A DNA stretch of 64,000 bases from Babesia bovis T2Bo (taxonomy: Eukaryota > Apicomplexa > Aconoidasida > Piroplasmida > Babesiidae), in the NCBI RefSeq assembly GCF_000165395.2, contig NC_067396.1, positions 248,001 through 312,000 of the forward strand. The letters run 5' to 3'. The notes under the pieces were generated by a model, which made no database searches, was not told the origin of the DNA, and worked only from the letters and a program-made list of their open reading frames with translations. How positions within the stretch are numbered: the stretch's first letter is position 1; every line of letters begins with the position of its first letter. Positions 9,955 through 22,171 of the stretch are shown here, one piece after another. The position numbers and the translations under genes were made by a program.

Positions 9955-11106
9955 ATGAAAAGACAGAAGAAAAGTATTTGGGCTATACTAGGTGCTAAGT
10001 GCCTGGGTGGGTGCCTAAGATCCGAAGAATGCAAAGACCTTGATACCGAAGTAGTCAACCCAGAAAAGGAAATGGATCCTTTATTACATCTCAGAGACTA
10101 TACATCGGGTAATGCAAACCTAATACCAATTCTGCCCCAAGAAATTGAATTCAGAAGGGTCGAAAATTTTCACTGCCGCAGCTTGACTATAGTCGACCAG
10201 AGTCCAATCGCTGTGAGAAGCCTCGATGATATGACAAAAGAACTCAGTACCGTAAAAGAGCCAACTGCAGTAATATTGCCACCGAAATTGCCATTTGATT
10301 TAGTGGACGAACATCCATCATTTGAAACAGATGCAAGTGAATCCGATGATGACGTAGATGAAAGGTAAGTATAGCTCAGATGATTATAAGATATATGTAG
10401 GAATCGCCCAAATATCTCAAATAGTTTGCAAATTAAAAGACAAGAAGAACTACATGAAACATGTTATAAACTGGCTGATCAAATATACCAGATGGAAAGG
10501 TCAAAAATAGGTATAAAGAATGCTATAGGGAATTGTGATACTAAAATAACAACAAAAACGGTACAAATAGACACTAATAAGAGCAACTGTAATAACGATT
10601 CAAGCGATATGACGCCAGCATATCGTGATTGTGTCAGTTATTTACAAACGCCATGGGAAGAACTCAAGAGTTGGGAGGAATCGGTAGCTGAATCTGTTGA
10701 ACAAGATAACAGAGAACAGAACGTCAAAAATAATAAAAGACCCCCGCTGTGGATGTCTTTAGCAACAACTAAAGAAAAGAGAACACGGAATAATAGCAAG
10801 GAAACACACCAGGAATGTGATCGAATAAGTACAGATAGCTCACGCCATGATGATGAAAACAAATCAACAGAAACTAAGCTACATAACATATCTGCAATCA
10901 AAACACCGGCCTCAATGGTGTTCTTCGATCCTTTCGAGGAAGAGGAAGAAACGCAATTCTGGCCCTTTAACGTCGGAGCGGGTGTGTGGAAATATATAAT
11001 TGGTGGATCCCAAAGCCATATCACACCCGAATCATTAGATATTAACGTTGAAGGGTGTATTACGTCCTTCTACAGTAAAGAAGGTACGCTAATATCACAG
11101 AGTTAA
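9955..11106 (+). CDS. Two-exon protein of unknown function
   Basis: Exons 9955..10364 and 10425..11106, joined across a 60-nt intron (GTAAGT...ATAG); 363 residues. The intron is supported because the first frame runs into TAA at the GTAAGT donor, while the second frame continues in phase and otherwise lacks an ATG. The N-terminus is basic with a cysteine cluster (AKCLGGCLRSEEC). The middle is acidic and Asn/Lys/Thr-rich, probably disordered. The C-terminal 70 residues look folded (MVFFDPFEEEEE, then FWPFNVGAGVWKYIIGG). There is no signal peptide or membrane segment. Family not recognised. Confidence 0.6.
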
Positions 11107-11348
11107 GATATAAAGACTCAGAACTACGCGAGATGCGCCGTGGAACTGAAAACATGACCAAAGCAGAAGGATCAGCAATTGTAGAATATACATTAACTAT
11201 GATCAATAAATAATATCAATTTCAAAGTAAACAATGAATAGACCACCATACCCCTGTCGTGCGTATATTGTCATGCTGGTGTGCGGGCCATTGGCAACCC
11301 TGGCTAGCGTGGAGGTCGCATAATGTTTCAGTGAAAGTATTTAGCAGG

Positions 11349-14300
11349 ATGGAAGGTAAGCCGGCGGGAGGCGACGGGGTTATCCCTGATGACGCGTCTC
11401 AGGACTCGCAAGTCAACATGACGGAAGAGGAAAATAACATGGATCAAATGATGATTAAAAGTATTGGGATAGACCGCTTTTGTTCAGCAGATGCTTCCCA
11501 TGACACTATACTCACGACGATGTACGATACAGGAGAGTCGTCCTATGGTAAAGGCTACTTCCTTCAGCCCTTAGCTGAAGATGTGGACTGTACAATGGGA
11601 ATCCCAATGTGCAATGATGTAATTCTAATGAGACATCATGAAAAATACCACTGCGAAAGTGCAATACCATCTCTATTCACGCACTTCCTTGAATGCGGCA
11701 CCGCCGTAAGATATGTGCACGATTTCTCTATATATACACCAACGTGCGATAGAATGGTGCCGCTGGACCAACTTGGAAGGTTATTCCAAACCATGGTTTT
11801 GGTGGGAAAGGTCAAGCTTGTGTCCACAGTAATGGATGATGACCAAATCCAAAAGGAAATACAACAACTTCTTGTAAATGGAGTCTCTCCTGACCATGTA
11901 CGGGTAAAGCAAGGGAAAAAGTCAAAAACTATCGGCGTGAGGATAACCATAGTCGACTTCTTCTTCGACCACGGGACCGAAATTGCAGACATACCAGCTT
12001 TATACGTTGTCAGTGAACATGATATCTACTACCGCCTGGACAAAGTGGCAGCACGTTACTTAGCCAACTTTGAGACGTTTATTGTTGTATTTAACCTAGC
12101 AGCCAGCATGGCAAAGGCATACCAAAGAAATCGCAACTGTGCATTAAATGACGTTGTGACCGATGCAGCAGCGGCCGATAATCCCGCTCTCAACATTTGG
12201 GGCGACCCTTTACACATACCAGGATTCACAGAAGTTGATGTTTACAAAACTATAGAGGTGCTATACAAGGAGTGCTTATATCAGCATATTTTCCTGCAGC
12301 CGTGCCGAACTGCAGTAGAGGATATAAGAATGGGCATATTTCCAGAATCAGCATTTATAACCGGCGATATAGATGGAATTATGGCCAGAGATGTAAGTGG
12401 ATCACTGGAAAGTCCATCATCACACATGTCATCCGAGATTTTGAGTCCGTTTCCTCAAATGACAGCTGATACCATGGTACAAAGCGGAAGCTTTGGACAT
12501 GGTGATCACACAGTCAATGTGAAAAATGCAAAATATATAGACTCAGGTGTGTTGATGATGGATATACTAGAAACGATGAGAGACCACCAACCGTTGTATT
12601 TCTTCGACGAGGAATTTGTCTTACCAGAACACTCAACAGCATACTCGCTGATCGAAAAATACAACAACGCGGTATACCCATCTTTCGTTAGTGCAGATGG
12701 GATGCCAATGAAACGACCATGGTTTGGAGGATTTTACCGTCAATACGAGCCAGATGTAATGCCCGTCACATGGATGGAACCAGCCGAAGTTACAAAACCA
12801 ACTAAGCCAACCAAAGCACAGAAGACACAGAACGCCCAAAAAGGTCCTAAGGCGCTCAAGGGGGCTAAAGCTTCAGAAGGTACTTCACCACCGGGATCGC
12901 CGCAATTACCTGAAATTAAAAGCAAGGTGTCAGGCAGAATAATCAAGCGCACCACTAAACTAACAGAGCCTGAGGACCGAGCCCGTCCATCTGCGGAGGA
13001 CCAATCAGGATCATCAAAGAGAGCGAATACTACAGCTGTAGTAGATGAAGCCACGCTTCGTAAACAGAAAATGCTTATAGAAAAGGAAAAAATGTGCAAC
13101 GCATTGCTACTGCCCGTTGACTTTGATTACTGTGCTTACAACACTACCAGCGAGTTATCAGGCGATGAAGCGGGAAATGACCCAGTAGCACTGCTGAACG
13201 ATTTTGAACTAGAATTAAAGGACGCAAGGTATTATCCTAGGGACTTACCATTACGTACCTTGCGCTTTTACGGAGCTGATGATCTTTTGGATATCGCATT
13301 TGTTTGCCGAAACTTCTCGACCAGTTCTTCAGTGATGGAACCTGCATTGCCGAAGTTCACTTTCGAAGAACTTGAACGAAATCTCCTCCATGCGACAAGC
13401 GTTGACCTATACAAGCCACTTGACCCATCAACGTTCGTCTTTGGAAAACCGGATTGCTTATGTTTGTTACTGAAGCAAGAAAATGGCTGTTTCAGTAAGT
13501 TGGGTAAAATTCAGGCAAAACTAGAAGGACTACATGTTGGAATTATTAGACCCCTGCTAGATTACTGCCGCTTTGAAGGGTTTGAATTTAGATTGATGCT
13601 ACTCCGAGAACAGTGCGATATCCCAGATAGAAAGAGAGATAACTTCGAAAAGGAAATAATCGCTGCAGTACAGGATACTGAAACTTTGGTGCACTTCCTA
13701 ACGACACATGGTGGGTGCTTGTACCGTGGACGGTTCAAGAGTACGCTACCAGAGTCATATTCGCCAATGCCATATATTAATGGAATACGCTGGAATAAGA
13801 GGTTCAAGCAGGTTGAAAGGTTGCTCTCAGCGCTGAAGTCACATAAATACACGAACGCAGGTCATGAGTATAGACAGGATGCTGTTGTTATCAAACTAGA
13901 CAAACGGCTTGCATCTGTACCAATAGATATCATGATAGAAGGCAGGAAACGATTAACCGAGTACAGTGCAATATATCCATCAAACGTTTTTGAAGTGCTA
14001 CCCACGTTTAATAGAAAATTCAAAATTTGGCCACCTGAAATACCGACGAGGAAGGAAGCAGAACCTTCGAAGATTATAAATAAGTTGAATCAAAAGTTGG
14101 ACGGATACCTTCGGTCAGCCTTTTTTGTTGAACAAATTACAAAAGCTCCGGAAGTAGAAATAGAATACGGGTTCCAAGAACCATTAGGACTCTTAAAAGC
14201 GGATATCGTTATGCGTCCAGAGATGATAACATCATTTACATGGGCATTTTTATTGCGTATATATCTTTTCTATGCATTCTATACATGTCGCCACAAATAT

Positions 14301-17300
14301 GTATTCAAGCTGAACACAACAACCGGGGGTGAGATGCCACAATCTGGAATTAATTCAATCGATGAAGAAGATGATGAAGATGATGATTTTCCCACAGAAA
14401 ACCCACTGAAGAATAAATTAATGGACTTTACAACAGATATAGAAAAGGGTGCACAAATAAAAAGGCGTAGAGGAACCAAAAGGGAAAGAATTGCATCATC
14501 TGATTTCGAAGATGAGGATGATGAGGAAGAAGACGAAGGTGATGATGAAGACGATGTCTATCAAGAGGATGTTGATGAAGTAGGACGGATGAATAGACGA
14601 AGAGGATGGGGAAACAACCGTTATTCCCCCTACTACGACTTTGAATTGGATTGGTACCCAGATGAAGAGCGTATAAAGCACATGTTCCAAGGGGCAATAG
14701 CAGCTGACGCAATGAAAATTATATTCGAAAAAATGAGAAAGGTCAGTTTCTATGAGCTGGAAGCCAGAGACCGATTATTGTTGTTGCGCTGGTTAGGAGA
14801 ATTGCTCACATCCCGCGCAAATGCAAAGAGATATGTTGATCAAAGGAATGATGAATTCTACGCTTTGAAATTGTTGATAACAAAGGCAGATGGTGTCCAA
14901 AATCCTAGCAACGCAAATTCTGAAGCCCAAGGTGATGACAGTGAAAGGGGAGAAGGGGATGATACCTCTGGAGCCACAGGAAAAAATGACAGTGAAGATG
15001 TCAACACCCCAAGGGATAAACCTAACAAAAAGAATGGCACATCTACTGCTAATACAATCCAGGTGAAAACGGAAGATCATAATGGCCATGATCCAGCATC
15101 TGAAACCATTGTAAAAACTGACGAACAGGAATCGAAGCAAAATGGTGCCAACACTGCCACAGCCAACCCTAAAGCTGTCAAAGTAGAAAATGATATTAAA
15201 GATGGAGATGACAATTCGACGGACGATGCTGACAGTAACGTTAAAACAGCAGATGTATCACAAAACCCTTTGGTGTCAGATATGACCAGAAAAAAGAAAC
15301 CAAGAGAAATTATGCGGGATTTGGCAGAGCTGGAAGAACGATATATGCAAACAAATTACCACCTGGGTAGAGATCGTTTCTATAACGACTACTATTACTT
15401 CGGATCTGATCTAGGATGCCGTATATACGTCCGTACTCTTCCATCTATACGGTTCACAGCACAAAGGGTGGCACTCAGAAGTAAGCAATTGCGCACCCCG
15501 TCATTCACTGCTGACAAATTCAAGTTTAACATTAACGACTATGCGAAGCAACTAGAGGAAAACCGAGTTTTTGAGACCGATGGTAAACGAGGACGTCACA
15601 AGAGATCGGATGGTAAGGATAGTGGCCCAGATGTTAAAGATATGGACCAATCACTAAACAAAGACGGCAGTGTGGCAAATACGCCTCGTGGAAATGGTGA
15701 AGAAACTAATGCACCCGCTGCCAAGGATGAGAGCAACCCGCAAATGGTTAAACGTAAGAAACAGAAAGGACGTAAACCTAAAATAACCAAACCATACCTG
15801 AGACGCAGTCGTGAATTTTTCGATAGGCAGCCTACAGACTTTGCAAATGTACAGGAATATATCAAGTATCTGATAAATATCCCCCCTCGTTTGTGCTGGG
15901 CTGTCATGGACAATCCCAAGGAAGTTCGGATGTTTATAGAACGTCTGTCACCCATGACAACGAACGAACGTGCTTTGCAGGCTAAGCTTTCGATGATGGA
16001 AGTAGAAATGAAACGATTAAGTGTCGTAGAAACGGAACGTATAGAATGTTGGAAAGCTCCAACAATACAAGGACAAGTGCTCACTACACTTTTATGTGGG
16101 TTGGAGGCTTTCATACCAAAAATTCTAGGGATGCTGGGTTCTACTCTAATGCGTTATAATAGCCTATCTAAGATTCCCTGTGGCATGGAGAACAATAACG
16201 ATGAAAAGAAAAATGCATGCCAAGAAAATGGCGTCGGGGATGTAAATGCTAATACAGTGCCATTTGTCAGATCTACAGAAGATAAACAAGGACAAAATGA
16301 TAAATATGCCGATAGTCAGGTTGCTGTAAGGATTGGCTCCCATCTCTATCGTGGGATAATCAATGCCAACGAGATGCTGATGCAGTTCATTAATACCAGT
16401 GTCCGCCAAATGTTAGCTGGATGCTGTGGAAATATGATGGGAGTAGCGTCACAGGTTATGACAGTAATGGAGATAATAATTTTGATTGAGTCATTGCTCC
16501 ACTTGTACTGTGATTCAGAAACATGGGCAAGAAATCGCTTTGGATGGCAACAACAAATAGAATTGTTATACCAAGAGCTTATTGAGCACTTCCCTGATGT
16601 TGGGGATGGTTACAGTTTCAAAGGAAATTGTGAATGCATGATTAGACTGGCGGGAACCGCCCTGAAACAACAGGAGAGAATACTAGTTCGTATCGTTGAA
16701 GAGATTGGTATATGGTTCCATTATGTATATATTTTCAACATGGATCGTATAAACCTGTTGCAACGATACAGGCTAAGCTTCAACTCCGCTATTGATATAC
16801 AACGACCTACCCTGATCTGTCAATATCTATCCAACCTTGATCAACAATCTGTGGTTTACCTGTTCGGAGGATACAGGGAATGGCTCCTGTCGCTATATCG
16901 CAATGACGCATTTCCCCGTGACCTTTTTGATGAAATGCTGAGGGAATACTTAGGTGATGAACTTGGGGAAGATGACGTTGTGCTGGAGATCTTAGAGAAT
17001 GTGGAACCGAAGGTTCCCATGGAGACCCTTGAGGGCTATATCGAATCGGTTTGGTTCTTCGAAGTTCCTGGCTTCGGAAAGATTGCACGTTGTGTTATTC
17101 GTAGCGTTGAGTACGATATAGATATTAATGGAGTGAGCAAAGAAGTTGAGGAAGGACATCTCGTTCCATATTTACAGCATTTGGATGACACAACACGTGA
17201 CGAAGACGATGATCCGGAACAATGGGATCGACCTCCGCGAGGAAATGCAAGGAAATCCCAAAATTTCGTTGTATACGCACCTTTGGATTCGGTGGACCGT

Positions 17301-17504
17301 GAGTGCGAATTCATTCTACCTATGGAGTTTGTGAAAAAATATCTGAGCCATACATGGCGTCATTCAATGCAATGTATGTGGCGTGGTGAAAAGGCGCAGG
17401 TTATTCGAGTCTGCTATGGTCTCGCTGACATCTGGCATATGCTAGAGATAGACACTGATAATGGCATCCACATGGTTAACCTCTGGGATGTTACTCCTGT
17501 CTAG
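11349..17504 (+). CDS. Large DDT/WHIM-domain chromatin remodelling subunit (ACF1/BAZ/ITC1-like)
   Basis: A single 6.2-kb exon encoding 2,051 residues. The open frame reaches back to a GTG at 11259, but the first ATG is at 11349 (MEGKPAGG). Recognised parts, counted from that ATG: a DDT domain around 630-685 (LRFYGADDLLDIAFVCRNF, then FTFEELERNLL); WHIM1 around 1130-1165 (RDRLLLLRWLGELLTSRANA); and WHIM2/3 around 1330-1365 (YHLGRDRFYNDYYYFGSD). This order is that of ISWI-partner proteins, where WHIM motifs act as a linker-DNA ruler. Acidic runs near 1005-1075 and charged low-complexity linkers separate the domains. I saw no clear PHD finger or bromodomain at the C-terminus. The N-terminal 300 residues look folded but are unassigned. 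Confidence 0.8.
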   Translation: MEGKPAGGDGVIPDDASQDSQVNMTEEENNMDQMMIKSIGIDRFCSADASHDTILTTMYDTGESSYGKGYFLQPLAEDVDCTMGIPMCNDVILMRHHEKYHCESAIPSLFTHFLECGTAVRYVHDFSIYTPTCDRMVPLDQLGRLFQTMVLVGKVKLVSTVMDDDQIQKEIQQLLVNGVSPDHVRVKQGKKSKTIGVRITIVDFFFDHGTEIADIPALYVVSEHDIYYRLDKVAARYLANFETFIVVFNLAASMAKAYQRNRNCALNDVVTDAAAADNPALNIWGDPLHIPGFTEVDVYKTIEVLYKECLYQHIFLQPCRTAVEDIRMGIFPESAFITGDIDGIMARDVSGSLESPSSHMSSEILSPFPQMTADTMVQSGSFGHGDHTVNVKNAKYIDSGVLMMDILETMRDHQPLYFFDEEFVLPEHSTAYSLIEKYNNAVYPSFVSADGMPMKRPWFGGFYRQYEPDVMPVTWMEPAEVTKPTKPTKAQKTQNAQKGPKALKGAKASEGTSPPGSPQLPEIKSKVSGRIIKRTTKLTEPEDRARPSAEDQSGSSKRANTTAVVDEATLRKQKMLIEKEKMCNALLLPVDFDYCAYNTTSELSGDEAGNDPVALLNDFELELKDARYYPRDLPLRTLRFYGADDLLDIAFVCRNFSTSSSVMEPALPKFTFEELERNLLHATSVDLYKPLDPSTFVFGKPDCLCLLLKQENGCFSKLGKIQAKLEGLHVGIIRPLLDYCRFEGFEFRLMLLREQCDIPDRKRDNFEKEIIAAVQDTETLVHFLTTHGGCLYRGRFKSTLPESYSPMPYINGIRWNKRFKQVERLLSALKSHKYTNAGHEYRQDAVVIKLDKRLASVPIDIMIEGRKRLTEYSAIYPSNVFEVLPTFNRKFKIWPPEIPTRKEAEPSKIINKLNQKLDGYLRSAFFVEQITKAPEVEIEYGFQEPLGLLKADIVMRPEMITSFTWAFLLRIYLFYAFYTCRHKYVFKLNTTTGGEMPQSGINSIDEEDDEDDDFPTENPLKNKLMDFTTDIEKGAQIKRRRGTKRERIASSDFEDEDDEEEDEGDDEDDVYQEDVDEVGRMNRRRGWGNNRYSPYYDFELDWYPDEERIKHMFQGAIAADAMKIIFEKMRKVSFYELEARDRLLLLRWLGELLTSRANAKRYVDQRNDEFYALKLLITKADGVQNPSNANSEAQGDDSERGEGDDTSGATGKNDSEDVNTPRDKPNKKNGTSTANTIQVKTEDHNGHDPASETIVKTDEQESKQNGANTATANPKAVKVENDIKDGDDNSTDDADSNVKTADVSQNPLVSDMTRKKKPREIMRDLAELEERYMQTNYHLGRDRFYNDYYYFGSDLGCRIYVRTLPSIRFTAQRVALRSKQLRTPSFTADKFKFNINDYAKQLEENRVFETDGKRGRHKRSDGKDSGPDVKDMDQSLNKDGSVANTPRGNGEETNAPAAKDESNPQMVKRKKQKGRKPKITKPYLRRSREFFDRQPTDFANVQEYIKYLINIPPRLCWAVMDNPKEVRMFIERLSPMTTNERALQAKLSMMEVEMKRLSVVETERIECWKAPTIQGQVLTTLLCGLEAFIPKILGMLGSTLMRYNSLSKIPCGMENNNDEKKNACQENGVGDVNANTVPFVRSTEDKQGQNDKYADSQVAVRIGSHLYRGIINANEMLMQFINTSVRQMLAGCCGNMMGVASQVMTVMEIIILIESLLHLYCDSETWARNRFGWQQQIELLYQELIEHFPDVGDGYSFKGNCECMIRLAGTALKQQERILVRIVEEIGIWFHYVYIFNMDRINLLQRYRLSFNSAIDIQRPTLICQYLSNLDQQSVVYLFGGYREWLLSLYRNDAFPRDLFDEMLREYLGDELGEDDVVLEILENVEPKVPMETLEGYIESVWFFEVPGFGKIARCVIRSVEYDIDINGVSKEVEEGHLVPYLQHLDDTTRDEDDDPEQWDRPPRGNARKSQNFVVYAPLDSVDRECEFILPMEFVKKYLSHTWRHSMQCMWRGEKAQVIRVCYGLADIWHMLEIDTDNGIHMVNLWDVTPV

Positions 17505-17696
17505 GCATTTTTGCCAGATATAACAAATGCTCAAAGTAATTGTACTCAAACAACAATTTTATGTGTTTTCCATAATAGGTATACATTGACCTGTATTTGT
17601 TGTCCAACTGCATTATCTAGGTTATGCCAATCATGACTGCGGCCTGTAAGGCCACTAATCACTTTGCCTTTTGGTCCCATCCACATGTGGTGATAT

Positions 17697-19022
17697 TCAT
17701 GTGATTGGATCAGCCGTGGTTTGGTCGACTTTTCTGGGATAAAGATACTCATCCACAAGACGTCGGCGAGTGCCGCGTGATAAGCTTTTCCACTTTGCTA
17801 GTGTTTGATATTTATGCCCTATTGGCCTAGGCAGTGGCTTAGGTGCACCGCTGCGTAACCAGTTGTCATACTTAACGCCAAGATCACGCTCAAGCGTTTT
17901 TGTGCGATAGCGGTGGTTCACAAAGGATTCGAGGTAGTATGGATCATCTACCACTCGATATTCGGGATATTTGTGGGACAAATAAAAATCACGTATAGCA
18001 TATGCGTGCTGTGAGTCAGCAGATGAACATTCCCGCTGCAACTCGTCCACACGTGATAGATTCAGAGTTTGCCATTCATCGTTGGGAAATAACCCCAACT
18101 TCTTTAAGTCATCAGATAATCTACGTATAACGTGCTCATCCATCGTTTCTATAGGATGTTTAGCACAATCATCCGCACCAGGATCCAATGAACAATGTAC
18201 CTCCTTGGTTGCTGCATCTATAAAGTAAAAATCACGTATATCAGATTCTAATGCAATCCGATGTTTTAACATATAGTTGTCTACCATAGTTGAACGAGGC
18301 AAACCTTTAAATACTCCATACTTCCACCATAAAGCAGGATCACGGAAATCCTCCAATGTAACTCCAGCATATTGCAACTTCAGAGCTATCTCTAGCATGC
18401 GTCTAAATACACGTTTAAATAACCCCCTGTAACGAACAAATTCCCGACGCTTCCAAAACTCCTGTAACCGTTTCAACGTATAAGTGCGATCGATAAAGTG
18501 CGGATGTTTAGCAGGCTTCTCAATTATACGTTCAAAAAATATTACCAAGTCACGCGTAGAATCACAATTCTTTTCAGAAGCGATCTTACGTAAACGTGTT
18601 AATGACGACAAGAGACTGGCATGAAATGAAGGGTCTTGCTCGTACTCCAAAATAAGCGTATCAGCTGTGATTCCAGCCTTCAACATTTTACTTAGACGAA
18701 CGATAGGCTCATCTCGTATCACAGAGAGAGCATCATCGCATGGTAACGTGTAGTATTCACGAGGAGCGCCGTAATAATCTTGTATATTACCATAATAAGG
18801 AGTAGGGGACGGATATATGGCAGCGGGAGTCTTTTTCTTTGGACGCCTCCTGTGAGATCGACGGGCTCCTTTCAGTCGATTCATAGATCCGTACAAATGC
18901 ATCTCTCTGCATCGCCAATGTGGGCTGGATATACCTAAATAATCGTCATGTACGCCACTGTATGGTCGAAATGACTCGGTGATGCAGATTACTGCCTGTA
19001 GCAGCCAAAGGATATAACGCAT
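17697..19022 (-). CDS. Basic protein with signal-like leader, unknown function
   Basis: Single exon, 441 residues, ATG at 19022. It opens with a hydrophobic leader (MRYILWLLQAVICITESF) and then a long Arg/Lys/Ser-rich stretch to about residue 65 (RRSHRRRPKKKTP), a typical look for apicoplast transit regions. The mature part is rich in Arg, Asp, Tyr and Leu and largely helical (KRLQEFWKRREFVRYRGLFKR). I do not recognise a family; an organellar RNA- or ribosome-associated protein would fit the basic composition. The gene converges on the DDT/WHIM gene with a 192-base spacer. Confidence 0.65.
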   Translation of the reverse strand: MRYILWLLQAVICITESFRPYSGVHDDYLGISSPHWRCREMHLYGSMNRLKGARRSHRRRPKKKTPAAIYPSPTPYYGNIQDYYGAPREYYTLPCDDALSVIRDEPIVRLSKMLKAGITADTLILEYEQDPSFHASLLSSLTRLRKIASEKNCDSTRDLVIFFERIIEKPAKHPHFIDRTYTLKRLQEFWKRREFVRYRGLFKRVFRRMLEIALKLQYAGVTLEDFRDPALWWKYGVFKGLPRSTMVDNYMLKHRIALESDIRDFYFIDAATKEVHCSLDPGADDCAKHPIETMDEHVIRRLSDDLKKLGLFPNDEWQTLNLSRVDELQRECSSADSQHAYAIRDFYLSHKYPEYRVVDDPYYLESFVNHRYRTKTLERDLGVKYDNWLRSGAPKPLPRPIGHKYQTLAKWKSLSRGTRRRLVDEYLYPRKVDQTTADPIT

Positions 19023-19736
19023 TTGATTGCCTTCTTACGACACATATGCCAATGGTATAACTTCCAAGCCACTCTAGGCATTTAAAATGATCCAGGATGC
19101 CATAACTACAGTGGCAACTCAATTAATGGGCATTTATAGCTATGTCTAATGTAACATGATAAAGACATATGCGTCACACACAGTTACATTTTTCTAACAT
19201 CTTTGATGTTTCATAAATTACAGTGATTGGTTACTACAATTCATGCGTCGCACATTTTCTCAATGGAATACCTTAAGGAATATCTACAAAACGCACACCT
19301 ACAATATAAGACAATACTAATGCGCATATGGATTCTAATTCGTATAATTTATAGCATAAAAGGTGTATGTGATTATAATAATAGTTCGAAAGGTCCAAAT
19401 GCGTTGTTTCTTCTTCACATTCATATATTTGTATACGATGCATGGAACAATATATACCATATGTTAAAGCAAATGTAGCACGCATCTGAACATTATGCAA
19501 TTTTGGTTTGCTAGAAGTATAGTTCCAGTTTGTTGATATAGGTTATATGCAAGCTAAGCATATATAATCGTTTCACTAAATTTCAGAGTAACAAAGGGAC
19601 ATCGCTAAAGGTATTTTGAAGCATCAGGAAAACACCACTGAAAGTATTCGTGCGCATGTTCTGAACATTTGATATAGTAACGCAAGTTGATTTTAAATTG
19701 TAGTAAGGATCCACTATCGATGTACCACAGTAGATA
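19023..19736. other. Intergenic spacer
   Basis: 714 bases of AT-rich sequence between two minus-strand genes. Short frames at 19227-19500 on both strands have no protein-like features. Nothing else seen. Confidence 0.55.
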
Positions 19737-21294
19737 TCACATATTCGATATGGACCTTGCACAACGTCCGATAATGCGCATATGCTGTTCAATGTCATCT
19801 AGATATCTAGAAGTGCGATTTCCTGTTTGAGAAGAATCAAACTGCTTCTTTACATCATCCAGCGTTCTCTTGAAATCTAATGAATCCGCAATTATTCGCT
19901 GGTTAGTCAACGACACACACAACTTAAGTAACAACACCTTACGTTCATTCAAATGCGATACAAGCTGAAAACGTTCCTGTAAAAGACTGTCCAAAATACC
20001 CTGCCTTTGCCGAAGTACCCCTTCTAGCTTGGACACAAGACTGCCCAAAACAGATAAGTTGTCATGGTTTATTATATATCTACGATTAATGCCAGCTCTA
20101 ACAGACACTAAATTGTATTGAAACAAATTGGGTAATTAACTCACTGGATATATTCGGTTGTGAGCTATTGGTAGCACAAACTGGTGGTGGAGATGAAACG
20201 AGTCCTGCACGCAATTTACGCATTTAAAAATCAAAATACCTGCCGCAACAATTCTATTGATCCCCGGAGTAGCCCCAATAGGTGTATGATTGTAGATTGC
20301 ATGAGATTGATGAGGACAGGGTTCAAGTGGTCTTGTCATACTTTTCAATGTCTCTTCAGTAAAATCAATGCCACCAACAACAATTGCTCTACCGGCACGT
20401 GTATCACCGGGAGGTGATCGCGTTGCCTCAGATAAGCAATACCTGTTTATTTCGTGTGAAAAGGCTTCGTATACATCCGTAAAATCACGTGGAACAGCCA
20501 ATGCATCCGACTGGTTTATATATAACTTAAAAACATTTAATGTGCGCTCAATAGCCACGTAGTCAAAAAGACGTTGAAACCAACGGGTGCGATTCAGGCG
20601 TGACAACGCAACGTTTCGAGGCATACCTTGACGCTGTAAGGAATCCAATATCCACTCGAGAAGACCAGTGAACATCTGCCTAACATATTTGCGTAGAGGA
20701 GTAATTACAGTTTGCGGATGCAAAGCGAATAACACCACTTCTTGGGATTGTGGGACTCCCTTAATTAAGCGGGATGTGGTAACATTGATGTTGTCATCTC
20801 CAAAAAGCCGAGCAGCAGTACTTTCACGGTACGCCGATGATGATGCTGTAGTAAACGATGGCTTGGGCGTAGGGTGAATACCGGAAGTGCTGGTGTACTT
20901 CGGTACAGATGCAGTTCCTGTGATACTTTTAAAGCACTATAAACACAAATGTACCTATGCGCCTGCGTGTAGATGAATACGGTGGTACGTTGTGACTGTC
21001 TCCAGTATAGATAGGGTGAAGTGGTGTAGTTGATGAAGCAACACGGGTTGTAGATGTCATCGGACCAGGATATTCAGTCGAAGTTGGCCAGCCAGAAACC
21101 GATGTGTACATTTGCCGTTTAGATGATGGTGCCGAAAGAACACACTTCATATCTCCGCCATACAAGTGGTTGCCTGGACCCTGCTGAGACCTGTAGCCAA
21201 CTCCAACGATGGAACTTAAGGGCATACGAGGCCGAGGCGTTTCACCAACGAATCCACGTGCCCTTTCATGAGGAGTGTCCACATCGGGTGCCAT
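19737..21294 (-). CDS. Four-exon protein of unknown function
   Basis: Exons on the minus strand: 20955..21294, 20240..20917, 20145..20204 and 19737..20107, with introns of 37, 35 and 37 nt. All junctions are GT-AG and phases agree, giving 482 residues. The second and third introns must both be removed to keep the frame, which supports the model. The N-terminal 170 residues are Ser/Thr/Pro-rich and low in complexity. The middle is a folded helical domain (HPQTVITPLRKYVRQMFTG, RWFQRLFDYVAIERTL). The C-terminus is a coiled coil (SVLGSLVSKLEGVLRQRQ). Such a layout occurs in nuclear-pore and membrane-associated scaffold proteins, but I cannot assign it. Confidence 0.65.
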
Positions 21295-22171
21295 TTTGCG
21301 ATATGTTGGCTGTACAATAATGAAATGGTAAAATGAAAATCTTATATATACAGTAACGGCTATTGCATATATCCCCTAACAAGCTCTTACATTGGTGAAT
21401 TAGATCAAACATATGCATAATACTCTATTAAACTGAAGTAACACATTATATGGTTGTAACATCATAGCACGTAGACAACGTAAAGATAATGTTATAACTT
21501 AATACGGCATCAACCTGTAGCCAAATAGACATACCTTAATAGCCAAAAACCTTTTTGTAATTGATATCAAGTGCTTATATTAGCGCTCCATAGAATTGTT
21601 CACGTGAGTAATCTATCGCGCCCATATACATTACATTTGAAGTGAATGACCCGCGCACACAATCCAAGTTTAATTGGAATTATACCTCTTTAATTTTCAA
21701 AAAAATGCGAAATGTGTAGTACAGCTCCGCTGCAGGAGAATATATAATATATACTATAGAAGTGCATAAGGATTGGTAAGCCGGTTTCACGCGTCCATCA
21801 TAAAATTAAAAACATCGGGATATATTCGCATTTTAAAACAGCTGTAATCAAACCATTTGCTCCTACTAAAACTTAAGCTTGATACTACGAAGATTCACTA
21901 CCGCTACATTTTAAAATGTCAATAGACGCGAAAAGGAAATTGTCATAATTTTATTATGTATTCGATCAAAAGTTAAAATATACTAACATCACCACTATGG
22001 ATTTGCATGGTAAAATATATAGCCTGAAATAACCGATACTAACAGAATATAAACATGATGTTTGCATTTTATTCCGTAAAGGTGAAAAGACGGTGAACAC
22101 AAGGGAATATATCCTTTCGAACAATCATTGTATCTATGCGACTCCTCTAAAATAGATTGATGTTATGATCA
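21295..22171. other. Intergenic spacer
   Basis: 877 bases between two minus-strand genes, strongly AT-rich, without supported frames or RNA genes. The promoter of the upstream four-exon gene should lie near its ATG at 21294. Confidence 0.55.

Noticed and set aside
11259..11348. Extension of the DDT/WHIM protein upstream of its ATG
   Set aside because: The extension begins at GTG and has no conserved content; the ATG at 11349 is the first usable start.
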